DNA of 64,000 nucleotides from JADKCL01 sp046329055 (GTDB lineage: Bacteria > Bacteroidota > Bacteroidia > J057 > JADKCL01): positions 22,041 through 86,040 of the forward strand of contig JAXLVK010000010.1 in assembly GCA_046329055.1 (NCBI GenBank). Reading direction: 5' to 3'. A program made the position numbers and the translations under genes. Positions 1 through 7,410 of this stretch are shown one piece after another (the stretch's first letter is position 1; each line of letters opens with the position of its first letter). Below the pieces are notes generated by a model. It was not told the DNA's origin and did not search any database. It saw nothing but the letters and a program-made list of their open reading frames with translations.

Positions 1-1
1 C

Positions 2-211
2 GAAAACACCGTGGACCTCTTCGAGCTCTACATGGCCGCCCTCGCCAGCGCCATGGGCGTCAAGATTTCCTTCATCGACACATGGTTTTACCACGTCCGC
101 AAGGGCGGCATTCACTGCGGCACCAATTGGATCCCGAAAGTGGAAAAATCCCACTACGAATGGTGGAAGTTCAAGCCCCCCGGCCTACGCACTCTCACCG
201 ACCAACTCTGA
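2..211 (+). CDS. C-terminal end of a protein-arginine deiminase (PAD)-like protein, partial
   Basis: Only the last ~69 codons are inside the window; the frame is open from base 2 and ends in TGA at 209-211. The segment F-I-D-x-W-F-Y-H-V-R-K-G-G-I-H-C-G-T-N followed by a W-W pair near the end resembles the C terminus of animal peptidylarginine deiminases, where the cysteine of H-C-G-T-N is the catalytic nucleophile that converts peptidyl arginine to citrulline. That assignment comes from recall of the PAD C-terminal pattern, not from an alignment. The rest of the catalytic domain and any signal peptide lie upstream of the window. It faces the sugar kinase gene across an inverted repeat. A related guanidino-group-modifying enzyme remains possible. 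Confidence 0.68.
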   Translation, partial: ENTVDLFELYMAALASAMGVKISFIDTWFYHVRKGGIHCGTNWIPKVEKSHYEWWKFKPPGLRTLTDQL

Positions 212-213
212 GC

Positions 214-289
214 AGTTGATAATTGAAAAGGGACAGTTGACAATGGACAAGCGCACCGCCGATCCACTGTCAACTGTCCCCTATCAACT
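214..289. repeat. Long inverted repeat between convergent genes (terminator- or REP-like)
   Basis: Outer arms AGTTGATA (214-221) and TATCAACT (282-289) flank inner arms 231-246 and 264-279, which pair at 15 of 16 positions around a 17-nt loop. It fills the space between the PAD-like gene (+) and the sugar kinase gene (-), so it could end transcripts from both sides. It also resembles the palindromic elements seen between other genes of this window. Confidence 0.7.
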
Positions 290-296
290 AGAAGGA

Positions 297-1235
297 TTAG
301 CCCTTCATGGACAGCTCGAGGTCGAACTGCGTCAGTCTCCGGAAGGACTTGATGCGGTCTGCGACTTCGGTGCGAGTCAGGTCGATCAGGCGCTCTGGGC
401 CGAAGCGTTCCACCGTGAAGGAGGCGAGGGCACTGCCCACGATCACACCGTTGCGGAGGTTGGCCGGGCTGGGATTGTCGGTACTTGCGACGTAGCCGAT
501 CAGGCCGCCTGCGAAGCTGTCACCGGCGCCAGTCGGGTCGAAGACTTCCTCCAGCGGCAGGGCTGGAGCGTAGAAAATTTGATCATCCTCAGCGTGGAAC
601 AGCAGCGCGCCGTGCTCGCCTTTTTTGATGACCAGGTATTTGGGGCCCATCTTGAGGACCGCGCGGGCGGCCTTCACCAGGGAGTATTCGCCAGTGAGTT
701 GGCGGGCTTCTTCTTCATTGATGGTGAGGACGTCCACCATGCTGATCGTCTTGCGGAGGCTATCCATGGCGATCTGCATCCAGAAGTTCATCGTGTCCAT
801 CACCACCAGTTTCGGGCGGCGGCGCAGGCGCTCCAGCACCAGTCGTTGGATGTCCGGAGTCAGGTTGCCCAGCATCAAGTAGCTGCAATCCTGGTAGGCC
901 TCGGGCACCACCGGGTCGAAATCGGCCAGCACGTTCAGCTGCGTGTCCAGCGTGTCGCGGCTGTTCATGTCATTGTGGTAGCGGCCGCTCCAGAAAAATG
1001 ACTTCTGATCCTGCTTCACCTGCAGGCCTTGGGTGTCGATCCCGTGGCGGCGCAGCATGTTGATGTTGTCATCCCCGAAGTCGCCCCCGACCACCGAGAT
1101 CAGGTTGATCGGCTTCTGGAAATAGCTGGAAGCGAGGGAGATGTACGTGGCCGCGCCACCGATGATCTTGTCCGTCTTACCAAAAGGGGTCTCGATGGCG
1201 TCAAAAGCAACCGAACCCACAACCAATAGGCTCAT
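297..1235 (-). CDS. PfkB-family sugar kinase
   Basis: A 312-residue protein of the ribokinase/PfkB fold, which phosphorylates a sugar or nucleoside with ATP in the cytoplasm. The N terminus has the substrate-side pattern G-S-V-A-F-D and a G-G-A-A-T segment at about 26-30. The anion-hole signature D-P-T-G-A-G-D-S-F-A-G-G lies at 233-244, with Asp239 as the expected catalytic base, and N-E-E-E-A at about 173-177 fits the metal/ATP-binding N-x-x-E motif. Length is normal for the family. The start ATG at 1233-1235 gives the usual beta strand directly. The substrate cannot be told from sequence; annotated Bacteroidota relatives are simply called sugar kinases. It appears monocistronic, with about 320 bp of non-coding sequence upstream. 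Confidence 0.9.
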   Translation of the reverse strand: MSLLVVGSVAFDAIETPFGKTDKIIGGAATYISLASSYFQKPINLISVVGGDFGDDNINMLRRHGIDTQGLQVKQDQKSFFWSGRYHNDMNSRDTLDTQLNVLADFDPVVPEAYQDCSYLMLGNLTPDIQRLVLERLRRRPKLVVMDTMNFWMQIAMDSLRKTISMVDVLTINEEEARQLTGEYSLVKAARAVLKMGPKYLVIKKGEHGALLFHAEDDQIFYAPALPLEEVFDPTGAGDSFAGGLIGYVASTDNPSPANLRNGVIVGSALASFTVERFGPERLIDLTRTEVADRIKSFRRLTQFDLELSMKG

Positions 1236-1554
1236 GCGATCTAAAGATTAATGCGTTCAATCCCGGCACCGCCGGAACGGCTGCAAATATGCGACGAAAA
1301 CTCCGATCAACCATGTTCAGCTTTCCACTGTCCACACTCCACGTGCCCTGAGGCGATGGACTGAGTGGTCACTGAGTGTCAACTGAGCCTCATCGAAGTG
1401 CAAGGTCGAAGCGCTCTCGAAGAGCTCCAATCTCCTCAAGTCTCAGCGCCTCTCAGGCTTTGCGTTCCTTGCGCCTTTGCGGTTCCCCCAAACCAACTCT
1501 CATCTCTCAACTCTCATCCATTCGAAGAGCTATTGATCCGCCGCTCCTCGTCTC
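1236..1554. other. Non-coding stretch with repeat-family fragments
   Basis: This spacer lies between the start of the sugar kinase gene and the stop of the HAD phosphatase gene. It holds fragments of repeat families found elsewhere in the window: T-T-T-G-C-G/C-C-T-T-G-C-G/C-C-T-T-T-G-C-G-G-T-T near 1460-1487, and CTGAG...TCGAAG / CTCTCGAAG near 1370-1425. A promoter for the kinase should lie near 1240-1290 but I see no convincing match to the Bacteroidota consensus. No gene is supported. Confidence 0.6.
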
Positions 1555-2388
1555 TCATCCTTCCACTCTCAACTGTATCACCGTCTTCGCCACTCCGTCC
1601 TCCTTCCCCGCCGCCGCGATCAAGTCCGCGATCGCCTTCACCTCCTCCTTCGCATTCCCCACCGCGACGCCCAACCCCACGGCCTCCAGCATCTCCATGT
1701 CATTGTAATTGTCCCCAAATGCCACTAAGTCCTCCCAATCCAGCTCCCGGTACACCTCCTGCAGCAGCAACTCTATCGCCGTTCGCTTCGAAATGCTTCG
1801 GTGCGCGATCTCCAGATAAGTCGGCTTTGATCGGTACAGGTTGACCACTTCCCCATGATGCCGGGCCAGATGTTGCTCGATCGCATCGATCTCCTCCGCC
1901 GGACCCATGCACATCACCTTGTGAGCACCCACACCGCGCCCCTCCCAGTCCGCAAACACATCCCCGAAATCCGCCAAAGTCGGCTGCACCTTCGTATTGT
2001 TCGCCTCCCTTGCCGCCCATTGGTCCTGCGCCGGGACATACCATTCATCCGCATGGTAGAGGCTCACATGCACCTCCGTCCCGGCAGCGAGGTCATTGAT
2101 CGTCCGGCATACATCCAGCGGAATCGCCGTCGAATGCAGCACCACCGGATCATTGCCCCCCTCCGGGAAATGCACCACATAACCCCCATTGTAGCAGACC
2201 AGCGGATGGTTCAGGATCCCCAACTCCTCCTGCAAATGCCGCATCGCCGCCGGCATCCGCGAAGAAGCCAGCACAATCGGCACCCGCTCCCCCGCCTCCC
2301 GCAGCACCTCCAGCGTCAGCGGCGACAATTCCCGCTCCGCATTCAGCAGCGTCCCATCAATGTCCGTGATCAAAGCCTTGTAGCGCAT
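1555..2388 (-). CDS. HAD-superfamily phosphatase, Cof/sucrose-phosphatase type
   Basis: About 277 residues starting M-R-Y-K-A-L-I-T-D-I-D-G-T-L. The D-x-D-G-T-L at the N terminus is HAD motif I (first Asp is the phospho-acceptor), L-A-S-S-R is motif II, and the C-terminal G-D-N-Y-N-D-M-E-M-L is motif IV, typical of Cof-type (class IIB) hydrolases that dephosphorylate small sugar or cofactor phosphates. The cap domain lies between. The frame stays open far upstream, but that extension translates a 24-bp repeat and a poly-A run, so I start at 2388; an ATG at 2403 (M-N-E-T-S-M) is a second possibility. The substrate is unknown. Confidence 0.88.
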   Translation of the reverse strand: MRYKALITDIDGTLLNAERELSPLTLEVLREAGERVPIVLASSRMPAAMRHLQEELGILNHPLVCYNGGYVVHFPEGGNDPVVLHSTAIPLDVCRTINDLAAGTEVHVSLYHADEWYVPAQDQWAAREANNTKVQPTLADFGDVFADWEGRGVGAHKVMCMGPAEEIDAIEQHLARHHGEVVNLYRSKPTYLEIAHRSISKRTAIELLLQEVYRELDWEDLVAFGDNYNDMEMLEAVGLGVAVGNAKEEVKAIADLIAAAGKEDGVAKTVIQLRVEG

Positions 2389-2403
2389 AGATGTCTCATT
2401 CAT

Positions 2404-2788
2404 TCCAACTGCAAATTTCGGGAAAAGAATGGGGGTGGGCAAATGGAGCCGGTTCCTGGCCGTTTGTGACCCCTCCCGATTGCCGTTTGTTCCCTTCCCC
2501 CCATTGCCGTTTGTTCCCTTCCGCCCATTGCCGTGGGGGGCGCCCAACCCCTTAAAAAAAAAAAAAAAAAAAAACCCTTTAGTTGGTTGGGGCGCAAAAG
2601 GGCAATGCCCTACGGATCGAGGCATTCTGAATCGGCAATCGTCAATGCCCCCGCGACAGGTGAAATCAAGGATTGACAAACTGCAATGCCATAAGCTCCG
2701 ATTTGCATTTCTGGAAAACGGCAGTCAATTTGCACAAGGATTCCGCGAACTCGCTCGATCCCAAACAAAAACGAATGATGTGTACCAA
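2404..2788. repeat. Non-coding stretch with 24-bp tandem repeat and 21-nt poly-A run
   Basis: Two copies of a 24-bp unit (ATTGCCGTTTGTTCCCTTCC plus four bases) lie at 2479-2502 and 2503-2526, with a third truncated copy from 2527. A G-run and an uninterrupted run of 21 A follow at 2554-2574. All six frames are low-complexity here. The remainder up to 2788 is less G+C-rich and should hold the promoter of the next gene; no clear motif is seen. Confidence 0.75.
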
Positions 2789-3400
2789 ATGAATGCGCTA
2801 GAAACAAATACGCGTCAGCAGTCCAAGGATGCACCCTCGCCCGGCGAGCCCGAATTCGCTGGAGCTTTAGGCAAAACCATGACCCCACCGGCCTTTTCAT
2901 TGGCTGCCAGTCCATTGAGCCCGCCAGCCTCAGGGCTTTCGGTGGCCTTCGGTCCGGTAATGGCCGCAAATACTCCATTTGGTATGACTGACCGGATTCC
3001 CCCGCGGGTCGTGACTCCAGTCAGTGTAGAGGTGGATGGATGGTCATCGGAGATGGGCGAGATCGAGATCACCGTGGAAAATACAGGCGGACCACAAGGC
3101 GCTGCATTGGTCAATGGAAAGCCGAATGCCAATCTTGGCGGGAGTGGGACACTGGACATTTTGGGGACGCAACAAACTGCGCCGGGTGCAGGTGGGAAAT
3201 TGTACCTCGTCGCAAAGCTCAATGGCGTTGTCGTCGGAATGGGTAAGCCCTTCTGTGTGGCCGCAATACCACAAAATTGGTCATGCAATTACGCTGGGCC
3301 ATTGACTGGCGCAGAGCGAGGATTCTGGGAGACAACGGATGTGGAGTCGGACTCTGGAGTTAAGGGGGATTTGAGTCAGGTAAAAGTGAAGGAAAAGTAG
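2789..3400 (+). pseudogene. Unknown protein, N-terminal part (frameshifted; continues at 3364-3750)
   Basis: Starting at ATG 2789, this 203-residue frame begins M-N-A-L-E-T-N and carries a Pro-rich segment with T-M-T-P-P-A-F-S-L. I recall similar T-M-x-P-P-A-F-x-L tags in proteins encoded with extracellular contractile injection systems and DUF4157 polypeptides, but this is only a resemblance. A Gly-rich beta-like region follows (I-E-I-T-V-E-N-T-G-G ... A-I-P-Q-N-W). The frame stops at 3400, while the +1 frame, open from 3364, continues with similar composition. A missing base in the G5 (3364-3368) or A-rich stretch up to 3397 would join them into one protein of about 320 residues. No signal peptide is seen. 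Function unknown. Confidence 0.55.
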
Positions 3401-3750
3401 AGCGCAAAGAGGGAAGTGGAGTGTTGGAGGAAATGGAAACCGCAACAGCCAAGAACTACTTCTCTGCAATTGACGCAATGCAGGATAAGCATGGTCTTAG
3501 GGTTCATTCTGCCCAAGGCGAAGGTCGGTCTGTGAACCAGCAAGTCTTTGTTTTTAAGGATTTACGCACAGGCTCACAAGACCTCCCGGTGGCCCGTAGT
3601 GGGTTTCAAATCACGAGAGAAATTTCGCTCAAGGCTCCAGCAAGCAGGAAATACTGGATTACAACTGCTAAGACAGGACAGGCAGGCTCAGCAGAGGGCT
3701 ATTCCAGTGATGCAGGAACTGCAAACATTTCCGAATCGCAATGGGTATGA
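3364..3750 (+). pseudogene. Unknown protein, C-terminal part of the frameshifted 2789 gene
   Basis: This frame is open from 3364 to TGA 3748-3750, with GTG at 3421 as its first usable start. Residues such as V-F-V-F-K-D-L-R-T-G-S-Q-D-L-P-V and A-G-S-A-E-G-Y-S-S-D-A-G-T read like the beta-rich continuation of the preceding fragment rather than an independent protein. The stop overlaps the start of the downstream lipoprotein gene in an ATGA arrangement at 3747-3750, which suggests translational coupling and that the intact gene was functional. Whether the break is real or a sequencing indel cannot be told here. Function unknown. Confidence 0.5.
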
Positions 3751-4334
3751 GCACCAAATCATGGATATTGTGCTTAACAATTGCGGTTGTTATGGTGCAA
3801 CTGGGCTCATGTCACTTGTTCCGCCCACGAAGTAGCATCCGCAAATCTCAGCGTTACTTGACCGACAGCATTCATTACGACTACTACGACTACTCCGAAC
3901 TCAAAGGCACCACCTTTATCGACATCGACTCGGCAGGTGCGCGGATGATCCGCAGTTACCATACCTTCCCAGACAAAGGGCCCATGCGCGGCAGGCGTCG
4001 GATCACACTTTTGCCGGAATTCACCCGGGTCAAGGTCGGCGACACCATACGGATATTCCACATTTATGAGGACATCAAACCAGGAGGCGAGCTCATGACC
4101 ATGGGCCCCAAGCCCGTGCGTGGCGTATGGGTGGACGGCGTCTGCAATGCATTGCCCGACAAGCGACTGACCTACCCCGGTCTCATGATGTACGACGGCA
4201 TCGTCCGCTTCGGCCCAGATTGGGACTACAACTTCCAGCTCACCCGCGTCACCTTCACCACCCCCGGCGAGCACCAAGTCATTTGGAAAGTCTGGGGCTT
4301 GAAGTCGAATATGGTGCGGATTTGGGTGGAGTAG
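3747..4334 (+). CDS. Putative lipoprotein of unknown function
   Basis: The N terminus is a hydrophobic signal (W-I-L-C-L-T-I-A-V-V-M-V) ending in L-G-S-C, a lipobox, so the mature protein of about 175 residues should be lipidated and attached to an outer or inner membrane. ATG 3747 overlaps the upstream stop (ATGA); ATG 3741, two codons earlier, is an alternative. The mature part is polar, with a basic R-G-R-R-R patch and a C-terminal beta-rich stretch (F-T-T-P-G-E-H-Q-V-I-W-K-V-W-G) that ends in a Val-Glu. I recognise no family. The overlap says it is co-transcribed with the broken gene before it and may serve the same process. Confidence 0.72.
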   Translation: MSTKSWILCLTIAVVMVQLGSCHLFRPRSSIRKSQRYLTDSIHYDYYDYSELKGTTFIDIDSAGARMIRSYHTFPDKGPMRGRRRITLLPEFTRVKVGDTIRIFHIYEDIKPGGELMTMGPKPVRGVWVDGVCNALPDKRLTYPGLMMYDGIVRFGPDWDYNFQLTRVTFTTPGEHQVIWKVWGLKSNMVRIWVE

Positions 4335-4374
4335 GGGGGATGGCGAGAAAGCAGGGGAGCCTTTTGGAATGTGA

Positions 4375-5016
4375 TTAGTGCGATAAGAAAAGATAGTGCC
4401 CCATACCTGCCTCTCTAATCAGTGACAACCATTTTTTGTCATCAGTCCAATAGAGCATTCCTGGTTGCACATACAAGAGCATAAATAGGTCAACAAAATC
4501 ATTCGCCTTAAATTTCTTTGAACCTACTTCCACCTCCTTAAGGACGTGGTTAAGGACCGCTTCAAATAATTCGATTTGCTTCCAGTCATAGTCACTGAAA
4601 TCTTCCGATTCTTCGGTCGCTTCGGACACGAGATATTCTATCAGGGTGCGATTTCCAGTGGTAGTGTCCTCTTTTCTGTGTTGTGCGTTGTTCTTGATTC
4701 GAGATTTGATATCTAGTGCCGACTTGTTGAGGTGATCCGCGACCACATGCAGACCATCCTTTTCGATATCAATTTCTTCTTCGAATGAAACACGCTTGTC
4801 GTCCGCTATTGTAGAACCATAGGCAATTCTCCTGAGAAACTCCATGATCGCTTTGTGATTGTCTGTCAAATGATATTCAAATTTAGGATCTTGGAGCGAC
4901 TTTAGGTGTAAAAGTGGTGGCGTGTGGTTCATGGAGTTTTTTGAATGTCTCATGATCGCTTGTATTCCTTTTCTAGTGAACTCAATCTCTTTGGTGAGAT
5001 TCTTGCTCTTGGACAT
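4375..5016 (-). CDS. Hypothetical accessory protein
   Basis: A 213-residue, charged, probably cytoplasmic protein in the A+T-rich island. It has no signal peptide or transmembrane segment. The middle is rich in Lys/Glu/Asp, and the C terminus carries N-D-F-V-D-L-F-M-L-L-Y-V followed by Y-W-T-D-D-K-K-W and G-H-Y-L-F. I have a general impression of similar C termini in hypothetical proteins from mobile regions, but cannot name a family. It is the last gene of a minus-strand series headed by the OLD nuclease and UvrD helicase, and unlike the two genes before it the frame is intact. The start ATG at 5014-5016 is the first in frame. A link with the defence pair is inference only. Confidence 0.6.
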   Translation of the reverse strand: MSKSKNLTKEIEFTRKGIQAIMRHSKNSMNHTPPLLHLKSLQDPKFEYHLTDNHKAIMEFLRRIAYGSTIADDKRVSFEEEIDIEKDGLHVVADHLNKSALDIKSRIKNNAQHRKEDTTTGNRTLIEYLVSEATEESEDFSDYDWKQIELFEAVLNHVLKEVEVGSKKFKANDFVDLFMLLYVQPGMLYWTDDKKWLSLIREAGMGHYLFLSH

Positions 5017-5156
5017 TTCTGAGGTTGTCAGGAATGTCCCAACTAACTGTGATCACTTGATGGAAGAGGAAGAATCCATTTCCAATTTTATACCAAATAT
5101 TTGTGTCATACACTACTTTGATTCTGTTGTAGTTTTCCATTTTTTTCTTTAGAAAG

Positions 5157-6104
5157 TTAATCAGTAATCAAGACGCCAATTCCTATGGGCATTATTCCGA
5201 ATCCTTCCGTTGAACATGATGTAGATGAAACAAGAAAAAATTGCCCATTCTCGAACTTGAATTTTTGATTTCCAGCTAATATCGAAATCGCCGCTGAGGC
5301 TTCACCACTCATACTAGCCCCGTTGCAGGATGAATCTGCATCGATAGCCGTAACTGGAACCCAATTCGATTTCCTTTCGGATTACCTCTGGTTCATCGTA
5401 AATGTCATAACCTCCATCGCTGTTGAAACAAATGCTGAGGTTTCCCACAGCCGCGGCGATGATGAACCAGTCCCATCAACATGCAGGGAGCAAACGCAGC
5501 AGTAACGATGCGCATCCTCCTTCTGATCATCGTTGATGTCACCCAACAAAATGTCCTTCGGGTCGATCTCCTCCTCAAGCCGCATTCACAGTCGTCTTCT
5601 TTTATATCGCCACCGTTTCGACCTTTCAAGGACTTCCTCGCATCGAAGTGGAAGCAGTATTCGGTTTCATTTTTGTGCTTTGCCCATTTTGAATATTCGT
5701 TTGTGATTGCCTGTGCAGCATCGTCGTCGCCTTTTGGCGAAGGCTTCTCATGGGGACTCGATAGCTCATGATTCGAAAAGAAAAATGGCACTTTCCGTTT
5801 CCGATTGGGACGGTCAGTCCCTGAAGATACTCCTCCCCGTCATATTTGCCGTCAAAAATCCCCGTCAGTTTGTCTTTTTCAGCGAATTCCTCCAGACGCA
5901 GATACTCACCGTTGATCGTTCCCCGTAATTCCAATTCGGTTTGATCGTCCGTGTTCTCAAAAGTGCCAGTAATCTTGTCGCCGCTTCGGGCAAGTTCCAA
6001 CTCCCATTGACCTTGGAATCGATGTTTCCCTCCAAGATGATCAAATCCTCAGATTGGGAGAGCTGGCAAGAGACCAGCATCGTTGCAAAAGATAACTTTC
6101 TCAT
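5157..6104 (-). pseudogene. Secreted or lipoprotein-like gene with FG-GAP-like segment, several frameshifts
   Basis: Coherent protein sequence is spread over all three minus frames. It starts at ATG 6104 with M-R-K-L-S-F-A-T-M-L-V-S-C, a short hydrophobic leader with a possible lipobox. Beta-rich repeats follow (D-K-I-T-G-T-F-E-N-T at about 5980-5950 and L-R-G-T-I-N-G-E-Y-L), then a segment with L-L-G-D-I-N-D-D-Q-K-E-D-A near 5540, like the Ca-binding loop of FG-GAP/integrin-type repeats. A last frame ends in G-I-G-V-L-I-T-D and TAA at 5157. At least three or four frame changes are needed. The intact product would be about 310 residues and extracytoplasmic; its role is unknown. Confidence 0.5.
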
Positions 6105-6271
6105 GTTTTCACCAATATTTTTGACCAGATTTAATCACAGGCTTCATCGAATGCTTGCTTCCAGTTCTCAAAAGTTCTGACTCCGATCACCCTCGTATCT
6201 TGTGCTGAATCGCCTTAAAATCAGTCCCACTTCTCTCACTCTTATAGGCTTGGCGATTTTCACTAGCAAGC

Positions 6272-7350
6272 TTATTCAGCGTCACCTTTCACAGCATTTA
6301 CAGTGGCTTCCAAGCTCTTACTGTCTTTGCTGCAATGCCAAATGTAGGTGGCAAATGTTTTGTCATACACTTCCAACACTAAATGAAACCGATTCCTACC
6401 CTCCACCAAGAAAAAGAAGGACATGGCCTCCTTCAGGAAATGATTCATTTCAGGATTCCGATATCCTGTCAGCGAGATAGTTAAGTTCCAATGCAATGTT
6501 TTGCTGTTTGCCGCTTCTGAAGATTCTGGATCAGCTTTTTGGGGTTCAATTCTTCGCCGCCTAATTCTTCGACAATTGCAGTCAAAGTCCCCACCTCTAC
6601 AAATCTTGAGCTTCGAGACGGATTCAAGAACTGCTCCATTAGCAAGTCAGTCTGATCTCCTCAATGTCTCGACGAAGGAATACGGCCAATTCGGGAGCGT
6701 GCGCCGTGATGCAGCGTCCAGTACGGTCCTATCGATTTCCACCTCAGCGATAATTTTGATAGACTTCTTTCTGAACACTTGCAGATATATGGCTTTATAT
6801 TCCCAAATGCTTCTTGGATGGCTTATCGTGGATCACAAGCTCAACCTTGTTTTTCGCGCCATGTACGCTGATCTGCAACTCACCGTATTGTCCTGAAACT
6901 TCAGATTTTCCATCTATTTCGACTTGAGTTAATGGGGACTCTCTTTACACTTGGAACAATGGCTCATACACCTTTGGTTTTTTCACAAGAGACAATGTAG
7001 AGTTAGCACCAAAATTATCTTGCGGCGATCCTGAACTTTTTCGGTCACTTTCCAGAGCCACCACTGCGGTCAAATTGTGAAAGTAAATCTGTAGAAAGTT
7101 CGCCAGAAAATCTTCTCAAAAACGTTTTCAATGTCGTTTTGGAATGATCTGATGCCATACTGACTATGATAGTCTGTAACATTTACGCAAGCGTATTTCC
7201 CTCAATCCTTCTTACAGACACTTCCCATCTTGTTCCTGATTTGAGGTGAACAAAATCGCCCCAGGGATAAGTCACATACTTCACGGAAGTGTAGTAGGTA
7301 GAACCTCTAAATTCTAGCACCAATGGCTCGTTGGTTTCAAGCATTCTCAT
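6272..7350 (-). pseudogene. Unknown gene, heavily frameshifted
   Basis: A plausible start at ATG 7350 gives M-R-M-L-E-T-N-E-P-L-V-L-E-F-R-G, then Y-V-T-Y-P-W-G-D-F-V-H-L and R-W-E-V-S-V-R-R-I-E. After 7190 the protein-like text jumps frame (V-N-V-T-D-Y-H-S-Q-Y-G-I-R-S-F). It continues in pieces through H-G-A-K-N-K-V-E-L-V-I-H-D near 6855 and a final piece, F-F-L-V-E-G-R-N-R-F-H-L-V-L-E-V-Y-D, which ends at TGA-proximal codon 6272. About five or more indels would be needed to join the parts. I recognise no family and the order of pieces is inferred. It follows the helicase gene by about 60 bp on the same strand. Confidence 0.4.
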
Positions 7351-7410
7351 AGACACCCTGTTTCTTTAAATTCATTTGACCCAATTTCAACTCACTTCTA
7401 TCCCAAGCCC

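Noticed and set aside
216..1001. Long plus-strand open frame opposite the sugar kinase gene
   Set aside because: It is the antisense of a well-supported PfkB gene and has a Val/Gln/His-rich composition without domain signs.
2389..2679. N-terminal extension of the HAD phosphatase
   Set aside because: The added residues translate the 24-bp repeat and the poly-A run, giving a Phe homopolymer, and the motif I Asp would be too far from the start.
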